Notes: generated by a model not told the origin, from the letters alone. Positions 25,547 to 33,998 are shown, counted from the stretch's first letter. The stretch: 64,000 nt of DNA from Nocardioides sp. Soil797 (GCA_001429555.1 LMSR01000017.1:186001-250000); one strand, 5' to 3'. Program-made: numbers and translations.

Positions 25547-26349
25547 CTGCTCGTCCTTGCCCAGCAGATGGAGCGACGGTTGCCCGCCTTCCACTCCGCT
25601 TCGTGGAACCACGTGTAGGCGTAGTCGTAGTCGACCGGGTAGTTCATCCACGCACCGACCGACTTCGAGCAGAAGTCCCTCGTCTTGACCTCGACCAGCC
25701 GGTCGCCGGGGTACGGGTCGTCGTCCTGACCGACCTTGATCGTGGTGACCGCGCGCCAGTTGTGGGGGTCCGAGCACGGCACCTTCACGTCTCCGACCAC
25801 GGTGGGGCCTTCGGCGCACACCATCCACTCGTCCATGGGTCGGCCGCTGAGCAGTCCCTTGGCGGTGACCGGCAGGTCGACGTACGACTTGGACTGCTCG
25901 CCTCCGCCGACCACGTCGCAGCGGTACCACCGGGCGCCGTCGTCCCAGGCCTTCTCCGACGGGCGGAACCAGGCCCAGCTGACCACCGTGCGCATCACCA
26001 GGGACTCGTCCGCGCCGAGGAACTTCTCGAACTGGTGCGAGCAGCGCTGGTAGGTAAAGGCAGCCACGTCGGGATCGTCGTGGGCGGCGTCCGCGAACTT
26101 CGCGGGCAGCTGGCCGATGGCGTAGGTCTCGGCGGTGTGTTCGTCGTTGCAGTCCACGGTCCTGGTCGCGTTGCTGGCCTGCTGCACGTCCTCCGGCTTG
26201 AGGTCGCGGCAGGCGCCGAGCTCGGGTGCCTCCACGGAGTCGACCTGGTCGGGGTCGACGTTCTTGGCCGGGTCGTCACCGCCACAGCTCGACAGCAGGA
26301 CGGCGAAGGCGACCAGGGCAGCCGGCAGCAGTCGTCGGGCAAGGGGCAC
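25543..26349 (-). CDS. Septum-formation family lipoprotein (paralogue)
   Basis: A 268-residue paralogue of the gene after it. The signal ends at VLLSSC with Cys at 22. The same cysteine blocks are present (LGACRDLK, VDCNDEHTAETYA, YQRCSHQF, WYRCDVV, WMVCAEG, VPCSDPHNWRAVTTI). I chose the GTG at 26349 because it starts the signal peptide directly; the frame upstream overlaps the flavodoxin gene. The 4-nt overlap with the next paralogue indicates a two-gene operon arising by tandem duplication. Confidence 0.85.
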   Translation of the reverse strand: MPLARRLLPAALVAFAVLLSSCGGDDPAKNVDPDQVDSVEAPELGACRDLKPEDVQQASNATRTVDCNDEHTAETYAIGQLPAKFADAAHDDPDVAAFTYQRCSHQFEKFLGADESLVMRTVVSWAWFRPSEKAWDDGARWYRCDVVGGGEQSKSYVDLPVTAKGLLSGRPMDEWMVCAEGPTVVGDVKVPCSDPHNWRAVTTIKVGQDDDPYPGDRLVEVKTRDFCSKSVGAWMNYPVDYDYAYTWFHEAEWKAGNRRSICWARTSR

Positions 26350-26362
26350 GGAATCGGAGTCC

Positions 26363-26854
26363 TCAGGTCGTGAGCAGTGCTGCGATGGTACCGCCCAGTT
26401 CGTAGGCCGCAGCGGTCTCGGTGTCCCCGACGTCGCCCAGCACCTCGAGCACGTCGTACGCCTGGCGCCAACCCAGCGCCCCGACGATGGACTGCACCGA
26501 TCGCACCGCGCCGGTGGTGTCGTAGCGACCGTGCACGTAGAGGCCGTACGGGCGCTTGGCCGTGGCACCCTCGGACTCGCCGGCGCCGCCGCTCGGGTCG
26601 AGGGCTCCACCGATCTGCAGGAAGGTCGAGTCGAAGAAGTGCTTGAGGGCTCCGGACATGTAGCCGAAGTTGGCGCTGGTGCCGAGCAGGTAGCCGTCGG
26701 CGGCCAGCGCGTCGTCGGCGGTGGCCTCCAGTGCCGGGCGTACGACGACCTCCACGTCCTCGATCGCATCGTCCGAGGCGCCGGCGATCACCGCCTCGGT
26801 GAGTGCCTGCAACGAGCGCGTGGGGGAGTGGTGCACGATCAGTAGCTGGGACAT
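26363..26854 (-). CDS. Flavodoxin/NAD(P)H-dependent FMN reductase-like protein
   Basis: A 163-residue flavodoxin-fold protein. [19 protein letters not shown] is the phosphate-binding loop strand and [21 protein letters not shown] the second FMN-contact region. The ATG at 26854 lies exactly 6 nt after a TAGCCT box, which favours it over the GTG at 26860. It is divergent from leuA. The specific redox partner is unknown. Confidence 0.85.
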   Translation of the reverse strand: MSQLLIVHHSPTRSLQALTEAVIAGASDDAIEDVEVVVRPALEATADDALAADGYLLGTSANFGYMSGALKHFFDSTFLQIGGALDPSGGAGESEGATAKRPYGLYVHGRYDTTGAVRSVQSIVGALGWRQAYDVLEVLGDVGDTETAAAYELGGTIAALLTT

Positions 26855-26860
26855 GGTCAC

Positions 26861-26866
26861 AGGCTA
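26861..26866 (-). promoter_or_regulatory. -10 box of the flavodoxin-like gene (leaderless pattern)
   Basis: TAGCCT on the minus strand, 6 nt before the ATG at 26854. It overlaps one arm of the dyad TAACC-N6-GGTTA at 26865-26880. Confidence 0.5.
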
Positions 26867-26878
26867 ACCAGCCTGGGT

Positions 26879-26884
26879 TATGGT
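26879..26884 (+). promoter_or_regulatory. -10 box of leuA
   Basis: TATGGT fits TANNNT. The predicted transcript start is near 26891, just before the leader peptide ATG. It overlaps the right arm of the dyad TAACC-N6-GGTTA (26865-26880), which lies between the two divergent -10 boxes. Confidence 0.5.
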
Positions 26885-26893
26885 GGAACCGTC

Positions 26894-26938
26894 ATGAAGA
26901 TGCGCAGCCTCCTCCTTCGCTGCCGCAGCGAGGCCTGA
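26894..26938 (+). CDS. leuA leader peptide
   Basis: A 14-residue [17 protein letters not shown], with three consecutive leucine codons (CTC CTC CTT) at 26909-26917. It is 65 nt upstream of leuA, where ribosome-mediated leucine attenuation is expected. It begins just after the predicted transcript start. Confidence 0.8.
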   Translation: MKMRSLLLRCRSEA

Positions 26939-26998
26939 AAGCCGGCCCCCTCGTTGCGGAGAAGCGTGCTGCCCGGCACTCCATCAAACGCAGCGAGG
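26924..26998 (+). promoter_or_regulatory. leuA leader RNA with mutually exclusive pairing
   Basis: The 10-mer CGCAGCGAGG occurs identically at 26924-26933 (within the last leader-peptide codons) and at 26989-26998 (overlapping the AGCGAGGA ribosome-binding site of leuA). Between them CCTCGTTGCG (26949-26958) can pair with either copy over 10 bp with one G-U. Pairing with the second copy would hide the leuA ribosome-binding site. There is no U-tract terminator, so control is probably at translation. A conserved pseudoknotted leader upstream of actinobacterial leuA is known (LEU element). Confidence 0.7.
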
Positions 26999-27003
26999 AT
27001 TCC

Positions 27004-28773
27004 ATGACCAACCTGAGCAACTCCGGCAATCAGCAGTCCACCAGTGGGATGCCCTTCGAGCGCTACACCGCGTTCGTGCCGGTCGACGTACCCGACCGCA
27101 CCTGGCCGACCAAGAAGATCACCCACGCGCCGCGCTGGCTCTCCACCGACCTGCGTGACGGCAACCAGGCGCTGATCGACCCGATGACCCCGGCCCGCAA
27201 GCTGAGCATGTTCGAGCTGCTGGTGAAGATGGGCTACAAGGAGATCGAGGTCGGCTTCCCGAGCGCCAGCCAGACCGACTTCGACTTCGTGCGCAAGCTC
27301 GTCGAGGAGGACCGGATCCCCGATGACGTCCAGATCTCGGTGCTGACCCAGGCCCGAGAGGACCTCATCGAGCGCACCGTCGAGTCCCTGGTCGGAGCCG
27401 ATCGCGCCACCATCCACCTCTACAACGCCACGGCACCGCTGTTCCAGCGTGTGGTCTTCGGGGTCACTCCGGACGAGTGCCGCAACATCGCCGTGCGTGG
27501 CACCGAGATGGTGATGAAGTACGCCGAGGAGCTGCTCGGCGGCATCGTCGGCAGCGAGGACTTCGGCTACCAGTACAGCCCCGAGATCTTCACCCAGTCC
27601 GACACCGACTTCGCGCTCAGCGTCTCCGAGGCGGTCTCCGACGTCTGGCAGCCCGAGGCGGGTCGCGAGATCATCCTCAACCTGCCGGCCACCGTCGAGA
27701 TGTCGACGCCCAACACCTACGCCGACCAGATCGAGTACTTCGGCCGGGGCCTGACCAGGCGCGAGCACTCCGCGATCAGCCTGCACCCCCACAACGACCG
27801 GGGTACGGCGGTCGCGGCGACCGAGCTGGCGCTGATGGCCGGGGCCGACCGGGTCGAGGGCTGCCTCTTCGGGCACGGCGAACGCACCGGCAACGTCGAC
27901 CTGGTCACCCTGGGGATGAACCTCTTCAGCCAGGGCATCGACCCCCAGGTCGACTTCAGCGACATCGACGAGGTACGCCGTACCGTCGAGTACTGCACCA
28001 ACCTGCCGGTGCACCCGCGCCACCCCTACGCCGGGGACCTCGTCTACACCGCGTTCTCCGGGTCCCACCAGGACGCCATCAAGAAGGGCCTCGAGGACCT
28101 CGACAAGCAGGCCGCGGCCAAGGGCATTCCCGTGGGCGAGATGCCCTGGGAGGCGCCGTACCTGCCCATCGACCCGAAGGACGTCGGCCGCAACTACGAG
28201 GCCGTGATCCGGGTGAACAGCCAGTCCGGCAAGGGCGGGGTCGCCTACATCCTCAAGGCCGAGCACAACCTCGAGCTGCCGCGCCGTGCCCAGATCGAGT
28301 TCAGTCGCGTGGTCCAGCAGCGCACCGACTCCGACGGTGGCGAGATGACCCCGGACGCGATCTGGGATGTCTTCCGCAGCGAGTACCTCGACCGCGAGAG
28401 CCCGCTGAAGCTGAACTCGGTGCACACCTCATCGGCCGCCGGCGAGAAGGACCAGCTCAACGTCAACGTTTATGTCGACGGTGATCTGCGGGCCCTCTCG
28501 GCCAGCGGCAACGGGCCGATCAACGCCTTCACCAACGCGTTGAACGAGCTCGTCGAGAGCGAGCAGGCGGCCGACAACCCGGCGTACGTCGATCGCGGTG
28601 ACGTGCGGGTGCTCGACTACCACGAGCACGCCCTCTCCGCCGGTGGCGACGCCATCGCCGCGGCGTACGTCGAGTGCGCGGTCGGCGACCAGGTGCTGTG
28701 GGGCGTCGGCCTGGACGCCAACATCGTGACCGCGTCGCTGAAGGCGGTCGTCTCGGCCGTCAACCGCGCCTGA
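27004..28773 (+). CDS. leuA: 2-isopropylmalate synthase
   Basis: A 589-residue LeuA of the long actinobacterial type, catalysing condensation of acetyl-CoA with 2-ketoisovalerate, the first step of leucine synthesis. The catalytic TIM barrel begins with [13 protein letters not shown] and contains [13 protein letters not shown] (metal-binding HxH) and [15 protein letters not shown]. The C-terminal leucine-binding regulatory domain includes [15 protein letters not shown]. The ATG at 27004 has GCGAGGA at proper spacing. The frame extends upstream to 26803 only by reading through the leader. The C-terminal domain implies feedback inhibition by leucine, in addition to the leader. Confidence 0.97.
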   Translation: MTNLSNSGNQQSTSGMPFERYTAFVPVDVPDRTWPTKKITHAPRWLSTDLRDGNQALIDPMTPARKLSMFELLVKMGYKEIEVGFPSASQTDFDFVRKLVEEDRIPDDVQISVLTQAREDLIERTVESLVGADRATIHLYNATAPLFQRVVFGVTPDECRNIAVRGTEMVMKYAEELLGGIVGSEDFGYQYSPEIFTQSDTDFALSVSEAVSDVWQPEAGREIILNLPATVEMSTPNTYADQIEYFGRGLTRREHSAISLHPHNDRGTAVAATELALMAGADRVEGCLFGHGERTGNVDLVTLGMNLFSQGIDPQVDFSDIDEVRRTVEYCTNLPVHPRHPYAGDLVYTAFSGSHQDAIKKGLEDLDKQAAAKGIPVGEMPWEAPYLPIDPKDVGRNYEAVIRVNSQSGKGGVAYILKAEHNLELPRRAQIEFSRVVQQRTDSDGGEMTPDAIWDVFRSEYLDRESPLKLNSVHTSSAAGEKDQLNVNVYVDGDLRALSASGNGPINAFTNALNELVESEQAADNPAYVDRGDVRVLDYHEHALSAGGDAIAAAYVECAVGDQVLWGVGLDANIVTASLKAVVSAVNRA

Positions 28774-28803
28774 TCGACCGATCGAGCCCCCGTTTCCCTG
28801 CAA

Positions 28804-28870
28804 GTAACGCGGGGTTACCGTCGCTGGACACGTGCTGTGACGTGGAATTTCGTCAACACCACCGCACAAG
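28804..28870 (+). repeat. 67-bp dispersed repeat A, copy 1
   Basis: Begins GTAACGCGGGGTTAC and ends CACCGCACAAG, with CACGTGCTGTGACG in the middle. Here the right end extends into a near-perfect palindrome (CCACCGCAC-AA-GTGCGGTGG, 28859-28878). It lies between the convergent leuA and GNAT genes, so this copy could also act as a terminator. No gene is present in 28774-28893. Confidence 0.92.
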
Positions 28871-28893
28871 TGCGGTGGTTGGGTGCGACGAAC

Positions 28894-29376
28894 TCATGCC
28901 TGCCGCAGCTCCATCTGGTCGACCAGCAGGTCGGACCCCTCCCTGAGGGGTTCGGCCTCGCCGGTTGCGACGAAGCCGTAGCGCTCGTAGAGGCTCCGAG
29001 CAACGGAGTTGCCGCGGGCGACGTCGAGCATGACCCGCAGGCCGGCAGCCCGGCCGGACGCCACGAGCGCATCGAGGACCAGTACGGCGATGCCCCGGCC
29101 CCGGAACTCGGGTGCCGTCCACATCGCCACGATGTGGGCGGTCTCCGGGTCGGGTTCGAACCAGGCACCGAGTGCAGCTGGCGTGCCGTCGACGAGGGCG
29201 ATGACGGCGTTGCCGGCGGCGCGTTGACGCCACGTCTCCTCGGTGAAGGCCCGTTCGCGGGCGAGCGTCGACCCGAACGCGTCCGGGGCGTCTGCCAGGG
29301 AACGCAGGCGCAGGTCGCGCCACACCTTCCAGTCGTCTGCAGTGAGCAGGCGAACCTCGATCGTGGTCTCACTCAC
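28894..29376 (-). CDS. GNAT family N-acetyltransferase
   Basis: A 160-residue GNAT protein. Motif A is FRGRGIAVLVLDALVASGRAAG, the acetyl-CoA pyrophosphate-binding loop, and motif B is GNSVARSLYERYGFV. The GTG at 29376 overlaps the stop of the upstream membrane-protein gene by 4 nt, so the two are co-translated. The substrate is unknown. Confidence 0.9.
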   Translation of the reverse strand: MSETTIEVRLLTADDWKVWRDLRLRSLADAPDAFGSTLARERAFTEETWRQRAAGNAVIALVDGTPAALGAWFEPDPETAHIVAMWTAPEFRGRGIAVLVLDALVASGRAAGLRVMLDVARGNSVARSLYERYGFVATGEAEPLREGSDLLVDQMELRQA

Positions 29377-30179
29377 GGCTGCCACTCCTTGCCGGCCTTC
29401 TCGGCCTCGTACTTGCCGCGCACGGAGGCGCGCATCTGGTCGATGTTCTCGCGCAGGGCGTCGGAGATCAGCTCGTCCGTGCGCGGATCGTTGAGCACCT
29501 CGAAGATCAACCGGAAGACGGTGTCGCTGACCAGGCGGACGACGTCGTCGTGGAACGGCAGGAACTTGAGCCGGCCCATCTGCTGGTCCTTCTTGACCAG
29601 CTCCACGATCATCGCGTCGAGCTCCTTGCGGTTCTCGTTGAGTGCTCGGGCGATGTTGGTGGTGTAGTTGCCGGTCTGCAGCACCGCGCTCACCTCGTCC
29701 ATCACCGCGATCGTCACCGGTCGCTTGATCACCTCGACAATGGAGTCCGTGCCCTGCTTGACGATCGCGGCCGTGACCCGGTCGCCGAAGGCCCGGTCGG
29801 CGGCCCGGCCGAGCCGGGCCAGCACGATGAAGATGCGCAACAGTCGGAACGACCGGAACGCCGGGTTCGAGACCGGGATCATCCCCAGCACCTCGTACCA
29901 GTACTTCAGCGGGAACTTCCATCCCTCGCGGGAGCGACGCCAGCGCCACACGAACTCCACGGCGAAGATCCCACAGATCACGTAGTCGGCCACGATCACC
30001 TTGTGCTCGGTGTCGGGATCCACGTCCCAGAAGGTGATCCAGACCAACAGGGCGACGGAGACGATCGCGATCACCAGCATCGCCCAGTCCGCGAACCCAA
30101 CAGGTGGTTTCGAGGGGTAGTTGGCCAACGGAGACTGCTTGCTGCTCGCGCTGTCGGCGGTCGGGGCGTGCGAAGACAT
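29373..30179 (-). CDS. Voltage-sensor-like ion transporter protein lacking a pore
   Basis: A 268-residue membrane protein of the ion-transport family. Four helices are visible: S1 about 32-52, S2 about 61-79, a short S3 about 89-104, and an S4-like helix about 107-126 with arginines at 109, 112, 115, 122 and 125. After S4 there is no S5, pore loop or selectivity-filter sequence. Instead residues 130-268 are soluble and helical (AALNENRKELDAMIVELVKKDQQMGRL is coiled-coil-like). It is thus a stand-alone voltage-sensor domain with a cytosolic tail, comparable in architecture to proton channels. It is coupled to a GNAT gene. Confidence 0.8.
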   Translation of the reverse strand: MSSHAPTADSASSKQSPLANYPSKPPVGFADWAMLVIAIVSVALLVWITFWDVDPDTEHKVIVADYVICGIFAVEFVWRWRRSREGWKFPLKYWYEVLGMIPVSNPAFRSFRLLRIFIVLARLGRAADRAFGDRVTAAIVKQGTDSIVEVIKRPVTIAVMDEVSAVLQTGNYTTNIARALNENRKELDAMIVELVKKDQQMGRLKFLPFHDDVVRLVSDTVFRLIFEVLNDPRTDELISDALRENIDQMRASVRGKYEAEKAGKEWQP

Positions 30180-30208
30180 GCGCCCAAGACTCTCAGGTCG
30201 GCCCCCGA

Positions 30209-30214
30209 TAGGCT
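30209..30214 (+). promoter_or_regulatory. -10 box of the FKBP gene (leaderless pattern)
   Basis: TAGGCT lies 7 nt before the ATG at 30222. Confidence 0.45.
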
Positions 30215-30221
30215 CGCCGCC

Positions 30222-30746
30222 ATGCGTACAGCTCGGAGAATCACCTCAGCCCTCGCCGCCTCGGCGATCCTGTTCACTGCCGCCGCCTGCTCGGACTCCG
30301 ACGACTCCTCGGACAAGGAGAATGCCTCGGACCGGGTGTGCACCGCCGACGACATCGGTGTCAGCAACGGGTTCGGTGAGAAGCCGGAGGTGACGCTGCC
30401 CGACGACTGCACCCCGCCGACCAGTGTGGTGACCAAGGACCTCGAGCCCGGCTCGGGTCCTGCTGCCGAGGAAGGTGGCACGGTGCTGACCAACTACCTG
30501 TTGGAGACCTGGTCCGACCAGGCGGTGCTCGACAACTCCTTCGACCGCGGCCAACCGTTCCCGGTCACGCCGCTGGGGCAGGCGCAGGTCATCGAGGGGT
30601 GGAACGAAGGGCTGATCGGGATCAAGAAGGGCGCCCGACGCGTGATCATCGTCCCGCCGGAGAAGGGGTACGGCGCAGCCGGGCAGGGCGACGTGAAGCC
30701 CGACGAGACCTTGGTCTTCGTGGTCGACGCGGTCAACGTCAGCTGA
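30222..30746 (+). CDS. FKBP-type peptidyl-prolyl isomerase, lipoprotein
   Basis: A 174-residue surface lipoprotein. The signal ends at LFTAAAC with Cys at 23. The single FKBP domain occupies the C-terminal 100 residues, with GQAQVIEGWNEGLIGIKKGARRVIIVPPEKGYG and DETLVFVVDAVNV. The expected role is folding of exported proteins. It is divergent from the voltage-sensor-like gene and 35 bp upstream of a hydrolase gene with its own box. Confidence 0.92.
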   Translation: MRTARRITSALAASAILFTAAACSDSDDSSDKENASDRVCTADDIGVSNGFGEKPEVTLPDDCTPPTSVVTKDLEPGSGPAAEEGGTVLTNYLLETWSDQAVLDNSFDRGQPFPVTPLGQAQVIEGWNEGLIGIKKGARRVIIVPPEKGYGAAGQGDVKPDETLVFVVDAVNVS

Positions 30747-30769
30747 CCCCTTCGCAGGTCGGTCGGCGG

Positions 30770-30775
30770 TAGATT
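30770..30775 (+). promoter_or_regulatory. -10 box of the alpha/beta hydrolase gene (leaderless pattern)
   Basis: TAGATT lies 6 nt before the ATG at 30782. Confidence 0.5.
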
Positions 30776-30781
30776 GCGGCC

Positions 30782-31654
30782 ATGGCGCGCACTCCTCTCG
30801 TCTCCGAACGAATCGGCCAGTTCTTCCTCGGCGAGGACCGGCTCGAGTACACCGAGTTCGGCTCCGGTGACCGTTGGGTGGTGCTGGTGCACGGCCAGCT
30901 GATGCTGCGCCGGATGTGCCAACCGCTGGCCCGTGCCCTCGCTGCAGAGGGCATGCACGTGGTCACCATCGACCTCCTGGGACACGGACGATCTGATCGG
31001 CCGGCGGATCCGATGGTGTACTCGATGACCGCGTTCGGTGAGCAGGTGGTGGCCCTGCTCGACCACCTCGGTGCCGACGAGGCCGTCATCGGGGGCACCT
31101 CCCTCGGCGCCAACGTGTCCCTCGAGGTGGCCGCCACCGCACCCGATCGGGTGCGCGGTCTGCTCGTCGAGATGCCGGTGCTGGACAACGCCGTCGAAGT
31201 CGGGCTGGTGGTCTTCGGCCCGGCCATGCTCGGGGCCCGGTTCCTGCCGTTCACCGTCACCACGGCCCGGGCGCTGACCCGTTGGGTGCCCCGTGGCCTG
31301 GTGCCGTTCTGGATCGGCGTCGGCCTCGACACCTGTGACCAGCAGCCCGCGGCGATGGCCGCTGTCCTGCACGGCATCGTGTTCGGGCGCATCGCCCCGC
31401 CCTCCAAGCTGCGCCGCGCCATCGACGTACCGACCTTGGTCGTCGGGCACCCGGCCGACCCGATCCACCCGGCCGCGGATGCCGCGATGCTGGCCGAGGA
31501 GGTCCCGGGCGCCCGCTTCGTGCGGGCCGAGAGCATCTTCGAGTGGCGGCTGCGCCCGGAACGACTCGACGCTGCGGCCATCGACTTCGTGCAGGAGTGC
31601 TGGCAGCTGCGGGATCGCCCGGCCGAGGGCGCGCGGGAGGCGAAAGAGCGGTGA
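30782..31654 (+). CDS. Alpha/beta-fold hydrolase
   Basis: A 290-residue alpha/beta hydrolase. The oxyanion HG motif is VVLVHGQLMLRR, the nucleophile elbow is GGTSLGAN (Ser in GTSLG) and the acid is probably in VVGHPADPIHP. The usual late catalytic His is not obvious near the C-terminus; ESIFEWR occupies that place, so activity is uncertain. It is cytosolic, and no substrate can be assigned. recO follows 28 bp downstream. Confidence 0.85.
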   Translation: MARTPLVSERIGQFFLGEDRLEYTEFGSGDRWVVLVHGQLMLRRMCQPLARALAAEGMHVVTIDLLGHGRSDRPADPMVYSMTAFGEQVVALLDHLGADEAVIGGTSLGANVSLEVAATAPDRVRGLLVEMPVLDNAVEVGLVVFGPAMLGARFLPFTVTTARALTRWVPRGLVPFWIGVGLDTCDQQPAAMAAVLHGIVFGRIAPPSKLRRAIDVPTLVVGHPADPIHPAADAAMLAEEVPGARFVRAESIFEWRLRPERLDAAAIDFVQECWQLRDRPAEGAREAKER

Positions 31655-31670
31655 ATGACGGCCGAGGCGG

Positions 31671-31676
31671 CACAAT
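31671..31676 (+). promoter_or_regulatory. -10-like box of recO (leaderless pattern)
   Basis: CACAAT lies 6 nt before the GTG at 31683. The spacer is G-rich (GGGGGA) and might alternatively serve as a weak Shine-Dalgarno sequence. Confidence 0.35.
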
Positions 31677-31682
31677 GGGGGA

Positions 31683-32411
31683 GTGCCCCTCTATCGAGCC
31701 GAAGCCGTCGTGCTGCGCACGCACAAGCTGGGCGAGGCCGACCGCATCATCACCCTGCTGACCCGCAACCACGGGTTGGTTCGTGCGGTGGCCAAGGGCG
31801 TGCGGCGTACGTCGTCGCGTTGGGGCTCGCGGCTGGAGCCCTTCACCCATGTCGACCTGCAACTGGCCGAGGGACGCAACCTCGACGTGATCACCCAGGC
31901 CGAGACGTTGACGCCGTTCTCGTCGAAGCTGGGCGCCGACTATGACCGTTACACCTCGGGCACCGCGATGCTGGAGACGGCGGAGCGGTTGATCCACGAG
32001 GAGCGGCAGCCGTCCCTGCAGCAGTTCCTGCTGCTCGTGGGCGGTCTCCGTGCGCTGACCACGCCCGAGCGGCGCCCGGGCCAGGTGCTCGACTCCTACT
32101 TCCTCAGGTCGCTGTCGGTGGCCGGCTACGCGCCGTCGTTCGACCGGTGCGCCCGGTGTGACGCCCCCGGTCCGCACCGGTGGTTCAACCCGGCAGCCGG
32201 CGGAATCCTGTGCAGTGGGTGCCGGCTCCCCGGATCGGCGAACCCGGCCGCAGAGACGGTGGCCGTGCTGGGTGGGCTGTTGGCGGGCGACTGGCCGTTG
32301 GTCGAAGCCAGCGAGCCACGCCACCTCAAGGAGGCAAGCGGCCTGGTGTCGGCGTACCTGCACTGGCACCTCGAGCGCCGTCTGCGCTCGTTGGCCTACG
32401 TCGAGCGCTGA
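31683..32411 (+). CDS. recO: DNA repair protein RecO
   Basis: A 242-residue RecO, which with RecR helps load RecA at gaps. The N-terminal OB fold starts at YRAEAVVLRTHKLGEADRIITLLT. The zinc-binding site is CARC...CSGC in the second half (around residues 157 and 178). The start is a GTG at 31683. RecO upstream of uppS is the standard actinobacterial arrangement, here interrupted by a MarR gene on the other strand. Confidence 0.96.
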   Translation: MPLYRAEAVVLRTHKLGEADRIITLLTRNHGLVRAVAKGVRRTSSRWGSRLEPFTHVDLQLAEGRNLDVITQAETLTPFSSKLGADYDRYTSGTAMLETAERLIHEERQPSLQQFLLLVGGLRALTTPERRPGQVLDSYFLRSLSVAGYAPSFDRCARCDAPGPHRWFNPAAGGILCSGCRLPGSANPAAETVAVLGGLLAGDWPLVEASEPRHLKEASGLVSAYLHWHLERRLRSLAYVER

Positions 32412-32423
32412 GGCTGGTCGAGC

Positions 32424-32879
32424 TCAGCCGGTCTGGTCGGCCCGCTCGATCCAGACGTCGACGGTCTCGTTGAATCGCTGGAGCGAGGTCAGGAACTGCT
32501 CGCGCTCGTCGGTGCTCCATTCGGAGAGCAAGCGGTCGAGCATCTCGCGACGGTGGTTGCGGGCCTCGCTCACAGCTGAGGAGCCGAGCTCGGTGAGGTC
32601 GAGCAGCGAGGCACGACGGTCGCTCGGGTCGACGGACTTCTCGGCGAGTCCGAGGCGTACGACGGCCTGGACCTGGCGGGTGATCGTCGACGGGTCGAGC
32701 CGGAACGCCGTGGCGATCGCACCCAACCGCTGGGGGCCTTCATCGGCGAGCAGACAGAGGATGCCGTAGCTGGATCGCTCCAGTTCCACCTCGCCCGATG
32801 CGGTGCGGACGTGGATGGCCTGGGTTCGACGCAGCATCTTGAACAGCTGGTCCTCGATGAGATCATTCTGGGTCGCCAC
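32424..32879 (-). CDS. MarR family transcriptional regulator
   Basis: A 151-residue winged-helix regulator. The wHTH spans about residues 35-100 (SSYGILCLLADEGPQRLGAIATAFRLDPSTITRQVQAVVRLGLAEKSVDPSDRRASLLDLTELG). The long C-terminal helix provides dimerisation. The GTG at 32879 lies 6 nt after a TATGCT box. It is convergent with recO, with no obvious target gene adjacent; autoregulation is possible. The ligand is unknown. Confidence 0.92.
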   Translation of the reverse strand: MATQNDLIEDQLFKMLRRTQAIHVRTASGEVELERSSYGILCLLADEGPQRLGAIATAFRLDPSTITRQVQAVVRLGLAEKSVDPSDRRASLLDLTELGSSAVSEARNHRREMLDRLLSEWSTDEREQFLTSLQRFNETVDVWIERADQTG

Positions 32880-32885
32880 GGCTGA

Positions 32886-32891
32886 AGCATA
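32886..32891 (-). promoter_or_regulatory. -10 box of the MarR gene (leaderless pattern)
   Basis: TATGCT on the minus strand, 6 nt before the GTG at 32879. Confidence 0.5.
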
Positions 32892-33026
32892 GGCCCGTTC
32901 GTCACTCGATCCCGGTAGGCCGTCTCGGCGAACGGGTGAACGACGAGCTGGGTCGGTTCCGCGGCGACCGCCTGGTGGGCACCACCAGAAGTTCTTCGGG
33001 TGTCCCGCACCCCGCGCACGCACCTC

Positions 33027-33092
33027 GCGGCGTTGTCGAACACTCGACGGGGGCCACTTCGTTCAGACCCCGGCCCGCCTTCGGCTCTCCGC
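33027..33092. repeat. Dispersed repeat B, copy 2
   Basis: Shares about 66 bp with 12313-12378; the core 33047-33085 is identical over 39 bp. It occupies the middle of the 284-bp gap between the divergent MarR and uppS genes, where I see no gene. Confidence 0.85.
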
Positions 33093-33151
33093 CTTGCGAT
33101 GCACGCACCCGTGCCACGGTCAACCCTCGACGACCTTCTGGCGATGGCCAC

Positions 33152-33157
33152 TAGTCT
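33152..33157 (+). promoter_or_regulatory. -10 box of uppS (leaderless pattern)
   Basis: TAGTCT lies 6 nt before the GTG at 33164, with no Shine-Dalgarno sequence. Confidence 0.5.
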
Positions 33158-33163
33158 TGTCGC

Positions 33164-33943
33164 GTGAATCGAGTCCCACGTCGTCCCACGCCGCATCCCT
33201 CCGGCGCCAGGCCCCCGGGCATCCCCAAGGAACTCGTGCCCAGGCACGTCGCCGTCGTGATGGACGGGAACGGTCGCTGGGCCAAGGAACGCGGGCTACC
33301 CCGGACGAAGGGGCACGAGGCCGGCGAGTCGTCGTTGTTCGACGTGGTCGAGGGCGCCATCGAGATCGGCGTGAAGGCCGTCTCGGCGTACGCCTTCTCC
33401 ACCGAGAACTGGGCGCGCTCACCCGACGAGGTGCGCTTCCTGATGGGCTTCAACCGTGACGTGATCCGACGCCGCCGCGACGAGATGCACGAGCTCGGCG
33501 TGCGCGTGAAGTGGGCCGGTAGGGCGCCGCGCCTGTGGAAGTCGGTGATCAAGGAGCTGCAGGTCGCCGAGGAGCTGACCAAGGACAACAAGGTCTGCAC
33601 GCTGACCATGTGCGTCAACTACGGAGGGCGCGCCGAGGTCGCCGACGCGGCCCGGTCGATCGCGCGTGAGGTCGCCGCGGGGCGCCTGAACCCGGAGAAG
33701 GTCGACGAGAAGACCTTCGCCAAGCACCTCTACGTCCCTGACCTTGCCGAGGCAGATCTGATCTGGCGTACGTCGGGGGAGCAGCGGCTGTCCAACTTCA
33801 TGCTCTGGCAGGCGGCGTACAGCGAGTTCGTGTTCTCCGACGTGCTCTGGCCCGATGTCGACCGTCGACACCTGTGGGCCGCGATCGACACCTACGCCCG
33901 TCGTGACCGTCGCTACGGTGGGGCGCTCCCGAACGACGCCTGA
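33164..33943 (+). CDS. uppS: Isoprenyl (cis-prenyl) diphosphate synthase
   Basis: A 259-residue cis-prenyltransferase making the polyprenyl phosphate carrier of cell-wall synthesis. The catalytic Asp is D34 in [17 protein letters not shown]. The downstream motifs are FSTENWARS and [19 protein letters not shown]...YSEFVF. About 28 extra residues precede the core, as is usual in actinobacteria. The chain length (C50 or C55) cannot be read from the sequence with certainty. Confidence 0.95.
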   Translation: MNRVPRRPTPHPSGARPPGIPKELVPRHVAVVMDGNGRWAKERGLPRTKGHEAGESSLFDVVEGAIEIGVKAVSAYAFSTENWARSPDEVRFLMGFNRDVIRRRRDEMHELGVRVKWAGRAPRLWKSVIKELQVAEELTKDNKVCTLTMCVNYGGRAEVADAARSIAREVAAGRLNPEKVDEKTFAKHLYVPDLAEADLIWRTSGEQRLSNFMLWQAAYSEFVFSDVLWPDVDRRHLWAAIDTYARRDRRYGGALPNDA

Positions 33944-33998
33944 CGGTGTGGGCCGTCGAGCCGGCACGTGAGTCGGGTCCGCGGCGTACGGCGGGGAC

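Noticed and set aside
26803..27003. LeuA read from an upstream start
   Set aside because: It would pass through the divergent promoter region and the leader; the ATG at 27004 has a ribosome-binding site and the usual N-terminus.
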